Positions 23,401-35,600 of a stretch of 64,000 nucleotides of DNA are shown in pieces. The notes beneath the pieces were generated by a model. It saw nothing but the letters and a program-made list of their open reading frames with translations. It searched no databases and had not been told where the DNA came from. The position numbers were made by a program, and so were the translations under genes. The first letter of the stretch is position 1. The number at the start of each line of letters is the position of its first letter. The DNA comes from Macrostomum hystrix (Eukaryota > Platyhelminthes > Macrostomidae): positions 18,356,501-18,420,500 of the forward strand of contig CATNEN010000001.1 in the NCBI GenBank assembly GCA_950097015.1, given 5' to 3'.

Positions 23401-24520
23401 GCTGGCGGTTTTGAGGATAGATGGCTTTTATGAACATAAAAATTATTCAGGGGATAATATATGCAATTTAAGATTGATTTGCTTCTTGGATTTTACTTAC
23501 CTCTGAACTTTCATAGATTATGCGGATAATGCGTCAAGTTAGGGATAAAATCAAGAGGGTGTGGGACAGTAGATGGGTGTGGGACAGTAGATGGGTGTGG
23601 GACAGTAGATGGGTGTGGGACAGTAGATGGGTGTGGGACAGTAGATAAGTGTGGGACAGTAGATGGGTGTGGGACAGTAGATGGGTGTGGGACAGTAGAT
23701 GGGTGTGGGACAGTAGATGGGTGTGGGACAGTAGATGGGTGTGGGACAGTAGATGGGTGTGGGACAGTAGATGGGTGTGGGACAGTAGATGGGTGTGGGA
23801 CAGTAGATGGGTGTGGGACAGTAGATGGGTGTGGGACAGTAGATGGGTGTGGGACAGTAGATTGGTGTGGGACAGTAGATGGGTGTGGGACAGTAGATGG
23901 GTGTGGGACAGTAGATGGGTGTGGGACAGTAGATGGGTGTGGGACAGTAGATGGGTGTGGGACAGTAGATGGGTGTGGGACAGTAGATGGGTGTGGAACA
24001 GTAGATGAGTGTGGGACAGTAGATGGGTGTGGGACAGTAGATGGGTGTGGGACAGTAGTTGGGTGTGGGACAGTAGATGGGTGTGGGACAGTAGATGGGT
24101 GTGGGACAGTAGATGGGTGTGGGACAGTAGATGGGTGTGGGACAGTAGATGGGTGTGGGACAGTAGATGGGTGTGGGACAGTAGTTGGGTGTGGGACAGT
24201 AGATGGGTGTGGGACAGTAGACAGTATGAACAATGATAAATAAACACTCGCAGGCCCCTGGACGGTGTGCATTGGCAGCACAAGTCAAGCTACAGCCCGG
24301 GTCAGCGAAGCTACGCCAGTGTTGAAGACGGCGCAGGGTGAGGCATTCTGCATTTTTATCAAGATTAAAGGAAAGCTTAAATCAATGCTAAAATGTCGCA
24401 TTGTTCCGCAGATCGACAAGAGTTCTGGAGCACCAGCAGTTGGTGCCGGCTGAATCGCCGATCGCGGCCTCAGACGACCAGGTTTGGCTCGAAGCTGAGG
24501 ACAGCAAAGTCAAGCGCTGA
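20426..24520 (+). CDS. ZDHHC2/15/20-like palmitoyltransferase, 8 exons
   Basis: S-acyltransferase that adds palmitate to cysteines of membrane proteins. Exons: 20426-20537, 20636-20668, 21696-21790, 22282-22481, 22561-22714, 23105-23373, 24254-24337 and 24412-24520, together 1056 nt, 351 codons plus TGA, with every phase consistent. The N-terminus has the helix with LIGWSYYAY, a hallmark of ZDHHC2/15/20. The second helix ends in FVWSY. The zinc-binding cysteine-rich domain lies across exons 4 and 5 ([26 protein letters not shown]); the catalytic DHHC is at residues 153-156. Helix 3 and helix 4 follow (exon 5 and exon 6, [13 protein letters not shown]), then the QVFG/LPL segment and a short variable tail. 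The length is close to the 330-370 usual for the subfamily. The start has no competing upstream in-frame ATG. A SINE sits in intron 5 and an 18-bp array in intron 6. Localisation (Golgi/plasma membrane) is inferred from relatives. Confidence 0.95.
22775..23078 (+). mobile_element. tRNA-derived SINE, family A (copy 1, ZDHHC intron 5)
   Basis: The tRNA-like head has box A (GTGGCAGAGTGG) and box B (GAGCTCGATTCC), followed by a body (GCCCTTGAGGGCCAACCTCC, CACTGCCTGACGATGAGAAA, GCTGCGGGTCTAGTGTCA, GCCCGCAGCCCTCCTGCAAT) and an ATT-rich tail. Compared with the copy at 26170 it lacks the GCGCAGCCGCGGAGAGAAGG segment. It inserted in the sense orientation. Confidence 0.88.
23558..24222. repeat. 18-bp minisatellite in ZDHHC intron 6
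   Basis: About 37 copies of GTGGGACAGTAGATGGGT with few variants (TTGGGT, TAAGTGT, GGAACAG). It occupies nearly the whole intron and ends 31 bases before exon 7. The 18-base period opens all frames on both strands, so long WVWDSR-type and STVPHP-type frames are artefacts. Confidence 0.96.
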
Positions 24521-26169
24521 GCTTTCTATGCTTGCAGTAAAAAGCAGAAAGAAGCAAACGATTCATCACAGATTCTCTTGTGTAACTGCTTCCAAATCAA
24601 ATTTTGATTATAACAAACTATTGTACTGGTGACTTCCTCTTGACATGGGTAATCCAGTGTCATTCTTGTTTCAGGTAGATTTTTCTTGCATCAAAGTGAA
24701 TGCTCAATCATATTAGTCACAAATGTTATTGATTTGCTAAATCGCTTACTTTAACTAGTAGTACAAATCTACGAGTGGTTAACAATTTCTTTAATTATTT
24801 TTTTTGCCTTTGCTGGCTAAAAATATATACTCGTATCTAAAAATTTTTTTCTGTACATTTCCTATGTTGTTTGATTTTCATTTCTGGTCTCTTAATATTG
24901 TTACAACTTTTAAACATTTATTTCATTTATCGGTTTGAATATTAGAAATTATAGTCAAATTAAATAGAAAGTCAATTCTCCCGGCTTTTATTAATAGCTT
25001 TATGGAACTTCGTTAAAACGCGCATATTCAAATCATATTTTTAAGAAAAAAAAACTTAGTAAATAGATGTATAATAAAAAATTAGTTACTTGATTGAGTA
25101 GAAAATGTTACTTAAAATGTTAAAATGTACTATGTTAAAATGTTAAATAAGAAAAAAAGTTTCTGCTGTAATCAAATACAACAAATCTAATCTAATAAGT
25201 CAGAAATCTAATATTTTATTATTTTTCTAGAATAGCAAATTCAATTTCACTAACATTCTCTAACACTATTGTTGGAGGTCAGTGAAAATTATTTATAACA
25301 ATTTGTAAGCATGGGGTGAATAATAACGCAGAGTAAATACATTTTAGAGTTTGACACAACAAGTTGAAAACAACACAGATTGACTAGGTTTGGAGCGGGA
25401 AATATCACACAGAGCAATGACTCATGAAAAATGTAAAACGGGCGAAAAAAAAATTTGCGTTGACTAAAAATAAAATATCAAGTTTGATTAAAATAATATT
25501 TAATTGCACAAACGTAGTTAGTTTAGATTTGTCAACTATACTACTCGTTAGCTGTTGCGCAATTAAAGTAGCAATTTAAGAGTATGCATTTTGGGCGATG
25601 CTAATAAGGGAAAATGTTGGTCCAAGTAGTTTTTCATTGATTCATATGAAAAAATAGGTAAAGTGTGTAGATTTTAATGAGCAGTATGGAACGGTGCGAA
25701 GAAAACAGGAGATTTATCTGACAAAAATTACTAGAACAATTTTATGGTGTAAAAGCTCATTAACAAAGAAATCAAGCCATTTTATGATATTCTCAAGGAC
25801 GCAGGAAACAGACCTTTACAGCACTGATTGTAAAAAGCTGACTAATTAAAAGGACAAAACTTGTCCTCAAATTTGACTTTCTTAAAAGCAGAAAAAGCAC
25901 GCTATATTTCCCCTGTGGAAGAACCACGGGGGTATTTCAAATACCCTCTGCCTGCTCCCAGACCGAATGACCGATTTTCGAGAAATTCCACCAGAAGGTT
26001 AAAACTTTTCGCTCTCTAAAATGCACTAACTTTCAAAGCCTTCCGACGTGATCATCGTCGAGATATTCAGCGATCCTGGTGACAAAGACAACTCACATTG
26101 CTCTGTATAAACTCAATGGCGAATCCCTATTGGTCTAAGTGCGAAACTTAACAGTATAACTAATATAAA
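24521..26169. other. Intergenic region between convergent genes
   Basis: AT-rich sequence holding the 3' end of the palmitoyltransferase transcript. The first canonical AATAAA I see is at 25073, about 550 bases past the stop. No additional gene was recognised. Confidence 0.5.
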
Positions 26170-26539
26170 GGGGTCGGTGGCAGAGCGGTTAACGCGTTTA
26201 CCTCTCGAACCAAGGTCCCTGAGCTCGATTCCGCGGCGATGCACATTCATTTGGGGCGCAGCCGCGGAGAGAAGGCTTGGGGGCTTTTCGTGCAATTTAC
26301 GCCCTTGAGGGCCAACCTTCAGAGGCACAGTGAGAGTGTACACTGCCTGACGATGAGAAAGTCAGGGCAGATGTACACAACTGTGTGAGCGTGTGCCTGC
26401 GTACAGTATCTGTGTGCGTGTGTGCTCAGGAGTCAGCGGAATGGGCAGAATTGCCTCCTCGCTGGCTGCGGGTCTAGTGTCACCAAAATGATGTGCCATT
26501 GCCCGCAGCCCTCCTGCAATTATTATTATTATTATTGAT
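26170..26539 (+). mobile_element. tRNA-derived SINE, family A (copy 2, near full length)
   Basis: The most complete copy. The head GGTCGGTGGCAGAGCGGTTA has a box B GAGCTCGATTCC, then GGGGCGCAGCCGCGGAGAGA, the GGGCCAACC and ACTGCCTGACGATGAGAAAG blocks, a TGTGTGAGCGTGTGCCTGCG block, the GCTGCGGGTCTAGTGTCACC block and an (ATT)n tail. It lies between the 3' ends of the palmitoyltransferase and ERG genes. Confidence 0.9.
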
Positions 26540-26650
26540 AGCAACTCGCCGCGGTCGTTCTAAAGTTACGAGAAATTAGGGTGAATAAAGCTTAATTTAT
26601 AAATCAATTCACAAATTAAAAAACTAGATCAACGAATCAATCGGATCGAT

Positions 26651-29600
26651 TCACCCGTCGGCCTCGCAGTCCTCGTCCTCTTCTCGCACTCGCGCCTGGG
26701 CCAGCAGTGGCTGATGATGCTGCCGGCAAACGCTGGCCGGTTGGTCGCCATCGCTGTTGGCAGCGGCGGCGGCGGTGGCGGCTGCTCCGCCTGATGAAGT
26801 GATTCGCTGGCGAAGAGCCCGCAGTATGGCGTCCAGATCGGTGTCGAGTTTGGACTCCAGCCGGGTGAGATGGGACTCGAGGCAGGCCACCTTGGCATAC
26901 AATGACTCCAGTGAGATCTGCTGCTGCTGCTGCTGCTGTTGCTTCTGCTGCTGATGCTGAGAAGTAACTGATACCTGATGATGCACCGTCGCTGGGGTCA
27001 CTATTGTAGTGGCTTGGGTCTCCTGACTATGAGTGCTGGTCTGGAAGAGTTCATTTTAACAAAAGCTTAAACAACGTCAAATTTAATGCAATGTAAAATC
27101 TGCAAAAAATGATAACAGGCTTAGTAAATAGCAGTAACCCGCAATAGGTAAATTTGAGTCATTTTAGTTATAAAAAATTAACTGTGCACTAATTCAGTTC
27201 CTTAGCAACAACAACTACAGCTACAACACACCTGGCTAACTGAGCGTATTTGACCAAACATGTGCTGCAGGGTGCTGACCGCACGCTGGGAGATCCCCAC
27301 AGCTCCGGCGCTACCAAAGTCCAGATTGGCCGGGGTCACATCCTGCCCGGCCTTGTCTGGCGAGAACTCCAGGATGCCTGCGCCTGAGCTGCAGCCGCCG
27401 CCGTCTGACGGGTCCGACCATAGACTACGATAAGCTGCCGCTGCCGCCGCGGCCGAAGTTGACGTCTGAGAAGTCGGGGGTCCGCGGTAGGAGGCCGACA
27501 GCGAGTAGGATGGACCCAGAGGTCGACGTCGGCTGCTGTTAAAGGACGCGTGAAGCTGCTGCTGCTGCTGATGATTTTGAGATCGGCGAGAGCTGCTCCG
27601 AGACAGAATTTCTGGTCTGTCCATTGAGTCAGCGGTGGTCGCGGCAAAGCCTGAAAAAGTACACCAAAGCTGGCATTTTTAGAGTAAGCCTTTAAAAAGG
27701 AGGCCTATTGCCTGTTTGACCTTCAAATGCTCACTTCGCGGCGCCGCATTGACAGTGGTGGACAGCTCCTCGTCGCGCAGGTCGAACGTGATCTCCATGT
27801 TCCGATTAAAATAGTCGGCAAATGCCGGGTACATCTCAAAGGTCTCCAGAAGGTCGTCGCGGTGGATCTTGTGCAAGTCGCAGTAGGTCAGGGCGCGAAC
27901 GTTGCACTTCGATTTGCCCACCGTTTCAAACTGGCAGGGCATCTCGCCGAAGATGTCGTCTTTGCCGAGTATCGCTAGCACGGTGTCATCTTTGAGAATC
28001 TCGATGCTGCCCCTGAAAAATTCGATGTCGATAGAGGCTTTTGTGAGTTAATGGTCTTCAGGGAGAAGTCAGAGTCGGACGTGGTGAAGAGGTGACTTCA
28101 GGAAGAGCTGATGGATTGTGAGGCCTCACCTGGCCACAAAGTAGAGCGCGTTGAGGATGTCGCCTCTGTGCACGAGAATGTCTCCTGGCGGCACGTGGGT
28201 GGACTTGAACTTCAGCGAGAGGGTGCGCAGGCAGCCGGGGCTGGCGTCCCTGAAGGCCGGGCAGTTTTTCAGCAGGTTCCGGTTGAGGTGCAGGCAGATG
28301 TCGGCCTGCAGGCACTCGGGGAAGCCCTTCAGGACGAGGTTCATGTCGATGCCGTTGGTGTAGGACCAGGCGTGCTGGAAGTACTCCTCGAGGCGCTGCC
28401 GCAGCGGGTTGGGGATCTGGTGGAAGCGGATGAACTCCCGCACCCGCAGCATCTGGGTGTGGTAGCGGGCCGTGCCACTGTACAGCCGCTGGATGATCGC
28501 CGAGACGTTGCCGAAGATGCTGGCGTACATCAGGCTGCCGATGAGCATCACGCAGATGCTGAACACCTTCTCCATGTTGGTGTTCGGCGATACGTTGCCG
28601 AAGCCCACGGAGGTCAGGCTGGAGAAGGTGAAGTACAGAGCCGTGATGTACTTCGACTTCAGCGACGGACCAGAGTTTGTATCGCTAGAGTTGTACGGCT
28701 GGTGGGTCTGCAAAGAGGAAGGGCGAATTGAAGTACATGATTTCTGCGCATCAAAAGAGCTTGAGATGAGAAAGTAGATGGCAGTACATCAAAGGATATG
28801 AAGATTAGAAAGATCGCAAATCTTTCAAGGCACAGCTTTGCCCGATATCACGTGACTCGCTCACCTGATCGGCAAGTTGGTCCAGCCAACCGATCTTCTG
28901 TTGCAGTGTGGGCCGCTCAATGTTGCCGATTGCGTACCAGATACAGGCCAGCCAATGAGCGATGAGGGCGAAGGTTGCCATTAGCAGCAGTAGTACAGCG
29001 GCGCCGTACTCGGAGTAGCGATCCAGCTTGCGGGCCACGCGGACCAATCGGAGAAGGCGGGCCGTTTTAAGCAGGCCAATCAGAGTTGTTGGCTGGAATG
29101 AGGTGATTTAGAACGCTTTGGAGGAAGAAGGCTTGGAGACTTGTCGTGCGAATGAACCAGAGGACCAACCCTTAAGGCACAGTGAGAGTCTACACTGCCT
29201 GACAAGACAATGAGAAAGTCAATGCAGATGAACACACCTGTGTGAGTGTGTGTGCATCACGACTAGCACTTCACTGAGAACTCGAGGAATGGACTGTTTA
29301 GAAATCAATTCTATTTAAGAAATTCGGTATTGAAATATCAAATCAGGCGGTGCTGCCAACCTCGTCAGTTTCTGAGCCCCACAGCAGCAGGTCGAACGGA
29401 ATCGCTGCCACCACGTCGATGAGGAACCAGCCTTTGAAGTAGTGCACCGCTATGCGGCCAGGGTGAGACACGACTTCGTCATTTTTGTTGACGTAGGTCG
29501 TGCGGAAGTTGATGAGGATGTCAACAATGAACATCACGTCAACTAGGATGTCGATGACAGCTAACGGGTCCGTGTAGTCCAGACTGTGCTGGTATTTCTA

Positions 29601-32600
29601 GAGATAAAATAAGAAAATGTTTTTATTGATGACTACTTTTAGTAGAGCACTTGCAACAAAGTCAAAATAGATGTGTCGAGGGGGTCAGTGCCAGAGCGTT
29701 TAACCGTTTGCCTCTCGACCAAGGTCCCTAAGTTCGATTCCGTACAAAGGCCACATTTATTTAGGGCGCAGCCGCGGAGAGAAGGCTTGGGGGCTTGTCG
29801 TGCAATTTAATAATAATTATTATTATTACTAAGAAAAAGACTATTTAAATCCAAATTATTATTTTTAACCTTTTTTCTCTTCTCTTCGTCGTTCAGCAGA
29901 AAGGCGGCCACGTAGGGTGTAAATATGGCGGTGTAGATGACTAGGATGAGAATCAGCCAGTCCCAGACGGCTTTGAAGGGAGAATAGTGCAAGATGGTGC
30001 AGCGATGGATTCTAGGCGACTGCAGCTTGTACTCCGGCAGAATATCAGCACCCAGCGACAGCATCTGAAGAAGGAAAATTTTTTGCTTAAAAGTGAGCTA
30101 AAAACTTACGGCTATTTTTAAATTATTTACTGATTCCGAAAAAATATGTGCATTATAACAATCTGCGCGAAAAACGCGTGCACTGAAAAAAAGGAAAATA
30201 AATTTCACCATGACATTTTCCTCTTAATAAAACAAAATTCTGCTGTCTCTTAGCAATTTAGTGATTAAATTTAAAAAGTCACACTTAAAAAATATAGCAA
30301 GCAGTTAGTGTTCAAAATGAAAAAAGTCCCTGCCGTTCGCATTAGGAATCAAGGACGAACTTATCATTAAATGACTCAATAAGGATATTTAGAATTTAAA
30401 AGCTGATTGGCTCAGGCTAAACTTCGAGTCTTTTTACATTATGTTTACATCAACCCTCAAACCAAAGCATATGAAAGACCTTAGCCAATCAGAATTTGAA
30501 GGCTGACATTTAGTTTTAGTAAGTCCTTGAAGCAAGGAAATCAAAGTCATTTTTGTCGTCAATTCTGCAAATAATGTTTTTATCAAACAGAAACGTTCTT
30601 TGATTTTGATATTTGAAAAAAATTCTTAGAAGTTTTGCATGGATACTGTGAATTACATGATAGATGGACAGAAAGTTCACTAAATAGTTTATTTCAAACC
30701 CATAACACAAGAAAAAATATAAAATACCCACTTTTATAATATTTCAAGCAGTTTGTTCACTGAGTCCCTATAGTCCGTGGACTGAACATTTGGTACACAG
30801 CCTTTGGAATCATCGTGCTACACATCTATCCTAACTGGGCTAGGTATCCATTTAGCTTTGCCAAAATCTAAAACTATATATTTTGTACATTGCTTGAATG
30901 AAATAATTTTCAGAAAATCTTCAAACAGAAAACTTAAGAAGAACAGAAACGCAACCGTTGAAAGAAAAATCAACGCGAGGCTCAGATTGCTGCCCCTACC
31001 AATTCTGCATCTCCAATATCGTCCAGGTGAGGCTGAAAGCGAAATGGAAACATTTGCCTACGCGTGGTGGTGACTTAAGCAACTGTTAAAAAATATGCAA
31101 TTGAACACTAAATTTCCTGACTGAAAGTGGGACATTCCGATATTGAGATGTGACAATGATTCAATAGGTGAGCTGTTTTGTGAATACATGGAAAAAATGG
31201 AGAAATCTTTAATATCTTTGACACGAACTTCGCCCCGCCGGCGTCGTTCGAGTTGAGCGTCCTCGAAGTCGGTGCGCTCAACCGAAGTCACGATGCAGCC
31301 AGCCCGAGCCAGGACCTGGAAGAGACAATTACTCTGCCCGGCGGTAATTTGTCCGCAAACTACCAAGTGCTTTTAAATATAGCCAGCAATATCGAGATCC
31401 ACATCTTGTCCGAAATAGAAGCTTGTACCATCGTAGTTCAAGACACATTCACAGAACAGACTGCAGTTCATGGTACGCCATAAACTTTCTCTTGAGTTAT
31501 GTCATGAGTCAAACATAAAAATGTCTCACCTGAGCAACCTTTTCCGAAACGTTGTGCTTCATTGACACAACGCTAGGCGAAAAGTACACTCCACCAGCTT
31601 GATGCTGCTGCTGTTGCTGGTTCTCGGCGTCTTTCGGTAGCAGAATACTGCCTGATTCCCAGTCGTACGGAGGCGGGTCGCTCAGGTCGCAGTCTGATTC
31701 ATTGTTGCGCTGAGCGTTGCGAACTGTCCATGTGATCAGAGAATAACAATCTAATTTAGATTTATTCTATTTTTTTATCTAATTAGGCCCTAACCTAACT
31801 GACTATACTCTGATCATTCTACCGCCTTGAGCATAAAAAATACAAGTTGGAAATAGAAGAGTTATTTTACGTTGGGCGGTGAGATTAGCGCTGGCGCAAC
31901 TCAAGTCCAGTCCGTCGAAGCTAGGACTCAATGACAGTAGGCTCCCGCCGCAATGCTCAGCATTCAGGAGGCTGCCGGCGCCACGTTTGTCTTTGAAGCC
32001 TGCACCGCCGACGCAGCTGCCGCCTCCCATCCCACCGCTGCCACCAGGTCCGGCTCCAGCGCTGTCGTCCGCGTCAACTCCGGCAGGAGACTCGCGACGC
32101 AGATGGAGGCCAACCAGAGCGCCGCGCCACAGGCCGCGGATCGTGTCACGCAAGCCGAGACTCCCTGCTCAGTGATGACGGATTATTCATGCAATCACTG
32201 TCTAAAACAAAACTCAAACAGATTAATAAGATGCAACATTTGCGCGCACACAGAAAAAACTTATAGGAAAAAATGATGCAAGTCACAGAAGAGAACTGTA
32301 TGCACTCACTAAGACTGCTCGGCAACCAGTATTTTCTAGTAACATATTTCAAAATAGACAGTTTAGAAATCAGACCTTAGGTAGTGCAGTGCTAAAAATT
32401 CAAGCATAGCAACAAGAATGTGCAACAAACAGTCACATACAAGAAATTTTATGTGCGTCTGTATCGATTTTTAAGTTTAAATTATTTTTCGGATTCAATT
32501 CTGCCGGTCTATCTTTTATATGCCATTGAACTAAAAATGCTATTTAAATTTCAACTCTGAAACAAACTCTAAAACAACAGGTAATGTGTTTAAACTAAAT

Positions 32601-35600
32601 GTAATATTTATTAAGTGCGTTGGTCAAAACCTAAATTTGGATAGACAGAAATAGAAACACATAAAGCACTTTAGCGACTACTGGTAGTATCACGACTTGC
32701 TTTTTGATGCGGAATTTTGGGACAATGATATTAACTTGTTGCTATTTTTAGAACAATATTATGGAAACCCCTTTTGTAACCAACCTAAATCGAATCACGT
32801 GAGTGGCTACAAGAACTGACAAAAGAAGGACAGACATGAGATAAGGAGATTAGTATAATTGAAAATACAAAAGCAACTAAATTTTACCAATCGACGAGCT
32901 ACCCAGGGTGAAATTTGATCCTGGGTGACAAATTGTAAAATGATTGTACGTAGCTTTGAGCAAACTTGATGCATTCAATTCAAATCCGTGCGCTGGTTGG
33001 TGAGTGCAGTAAAACAAATAATTCAATTAAAAATCTTAAATAAACTCAATTTACTTATGAAGGTGGTCAGAAAATGCGTTTCAAGGGAAGGATCCAGTTT
33101 AGTACCACAAGTCTCGAAAATATAATGCAATAAAATATCTAACCAGGGTGCCATAAACCATTGCAACAAAATTGTATTTCGATTTTGCATAGATTAATTG
33201 TACAATACCTAAGTCTGACTAGATGTGGCTCACGCCCTTATCCAGAATTTCTAATTTAATTCCGCGTTACTAACTCAATTCCAAGCAAGAATATTAGCGG
33301 AAGAGACGGGTACAAGCAACTCAAATTTATTGTACAATTAAGTGCGTCTAATAATACAATTAAGCTAATTAAAACTTCCAAAAAAGTAGCTAGGAACTTT
33401 GGCATTCGGATAAGGCATCAGCCAGGAATTGTAAAAGTTATACTAGCTAAAATCTACCTTATGGGAGTATCGCATACGATATTTTTATAATAACTATGTT
33501 TCTACGATTCCCATGAATTTGTCTGTAGACCTGACTACGTACGCTGATGGTTCAGTTCGGGGTGGATGTACATTGAGGGTTCAGTTCGGGTTGGGTGTAC
33601 ATTGAGGGTTCAGTTCGGGTTGGGTGTACATTGAGGGTTCAGTTCGGGGTGGATGTACATTGAGGGTTCAGTTCGGGTGGATGTACATTGAGGGTTTAGT
33701 TTGGGTAAATGTACATTGAAGATTCAGTTCGGGGTGGATGTACATTGAAGATCCAATTTGTGGTGGATGTACGTTGAAGATTCAGTGGACTGTACATTAA
33801 GAGTGCACAGACTGAGTTTCAGATCGTAGATTTAGTATAGTAAGCTTGTTTGAAATCAGAAGTCGGAATATTAGAAAGCTTGATTCATCGACAAACCTCT
33901 TCGTTGAGCCGCAGATCCAGTAAAGTAGGAAGCTTGTCCCTCCACTTGAAATGTTAAAATGTAGAACATCACCTCTGATGACTCGTTGCGCACAGGAGCA
34001 ACCATTGTGTTAGACTGGAATCTAGTGCCTGCAGGGTGCCAATGCGAGATTTTGTTTAGTTTAGCATATTAATTAATAATAGCTCGTATAACTTTTTTCT
34101 GCTATGAACTATTCTGTTAGACAGAATGCTCATCTGTTAGACAGAATGCTCATCTGTTAGACAGAATGCTCATCTGTTAGATAGACTGCTCATCTGTTAG
34201 AGAGAATGCTCATCTGTTAGACAGAATGCTCATCTGTTAGACAGAATGCTCATCTGTTAGACAGATTGCTCATCTGTTAGACAGAATGCTCATCTTTTAA
34301 AAGCAATGCTCACCATCCTTCTTATAGAACAGAATTTGAATCTGGCGTTCGTCCCGACCATTCAGGGCATCTCTCAGCTCGGTGATGGACTGGACGCTCG
34401 TCAGCGGCCCGTGCAGGAAGTCCATGCAAGCCGAGCGCTGCATGATGTCAGCTCGGGTGTAGCCAACCAGCTCACAGAAGCCATCGTTGCAGAAGATTAC
34501 GGGGCGTTGGTCGATCTGAGCGTTGGCGATGCAGAACTTGCGATCTGGTTTAGGGAGAGAATGTTCGTTCAATTGAAAAAATGGAACAAATTTAATATTC
34601 AGCAGTCCAATCAAATACAAACAAGCAGTGAAACTATGGTTACTGTCATATATAATACTATTGATTAGCATATTTAAATACCTCCAGTAATAAAAATAGT
34701 TTGTATGAAACAACTCATGTATTTTTGTGGCATCATAAAAAGTTTTGTGGTTTATTATAATTACATAAGTTATTTTAAGCAGCCACTGTAAAATGTAGTA
34801 ATATAATGCTAGATTGAAAGATAGCCTTTTGCAAATTTAGACATTCCTTAGACCATGTAATTGTTCTAGGGCTTTACTTCTTGTTACTTAATTCTACTGA
34901 ATGCCACCAAAGTTGTTCTTGGGCTATTTGATAATTTCACTGCTGTTGACTCAATTTAAAAGATATTTTTAAATGGCGGTCCTTAAATGGGCCGTTTTAG
35001 CTTCTCAAATGGTAGCGTTTATATATGCACGAGCGGTAACTAGGCAACTGTACACGTTTCCAGTCAATTAGGCGTCCCCGAGATTAGAGTTTAGCAGTTT
35101 CTCTTCTGTAATATTCTTAGTATAATTCCTGAGTATAATTCTGATTATATCTCTCACTGCTATTTCTTCTTAAAATGAATAACACAATGCAATACCTTCG
35201 GAAATTTGCTTTTTAACACACTTAAAAACTCTTTTTACAAACACACTAAAACTTCTCAATTTCAACTCTTTACACACTTCAAATTATCTCACTTTAAACT
35301 CACTCTTTAAACTCTTGAAAACACCTTAGAACACTTGCCTTTAACTTCAACTTCTTACAAGAAAACTTCGGAGACACTTTAGACTCTTTAACACTTTTGT
35401 TTGCCCTTTTTATTTTTCCTGGTCAAAACTCGCGGCTATTTATACAGAGCAAATTGACATTTCGTTAAAACGATAATATTTTACAAAGTATTATTTACAG
35501 GATACAGTATTAAAACAAAATTATTTACATAAGCATTACTTTCAATACGGTACAAAGATAAACAAAAATTATTTTTTTTGGCGCATTTTTGATTTTATTT

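Noticed and set aside
28111-28731. Plus-strand frame of about 200 codons over the ERG pore exon
   Set aside because: Shadow of the minus-strand ERG exon, which matches the family residue by residue.
33548-33790. Regulatory element cluster in ERG intron 3
   Set aside because: The pattern is a decaying tandem repeat with a 28-30 base period; nothing points to binding sites.
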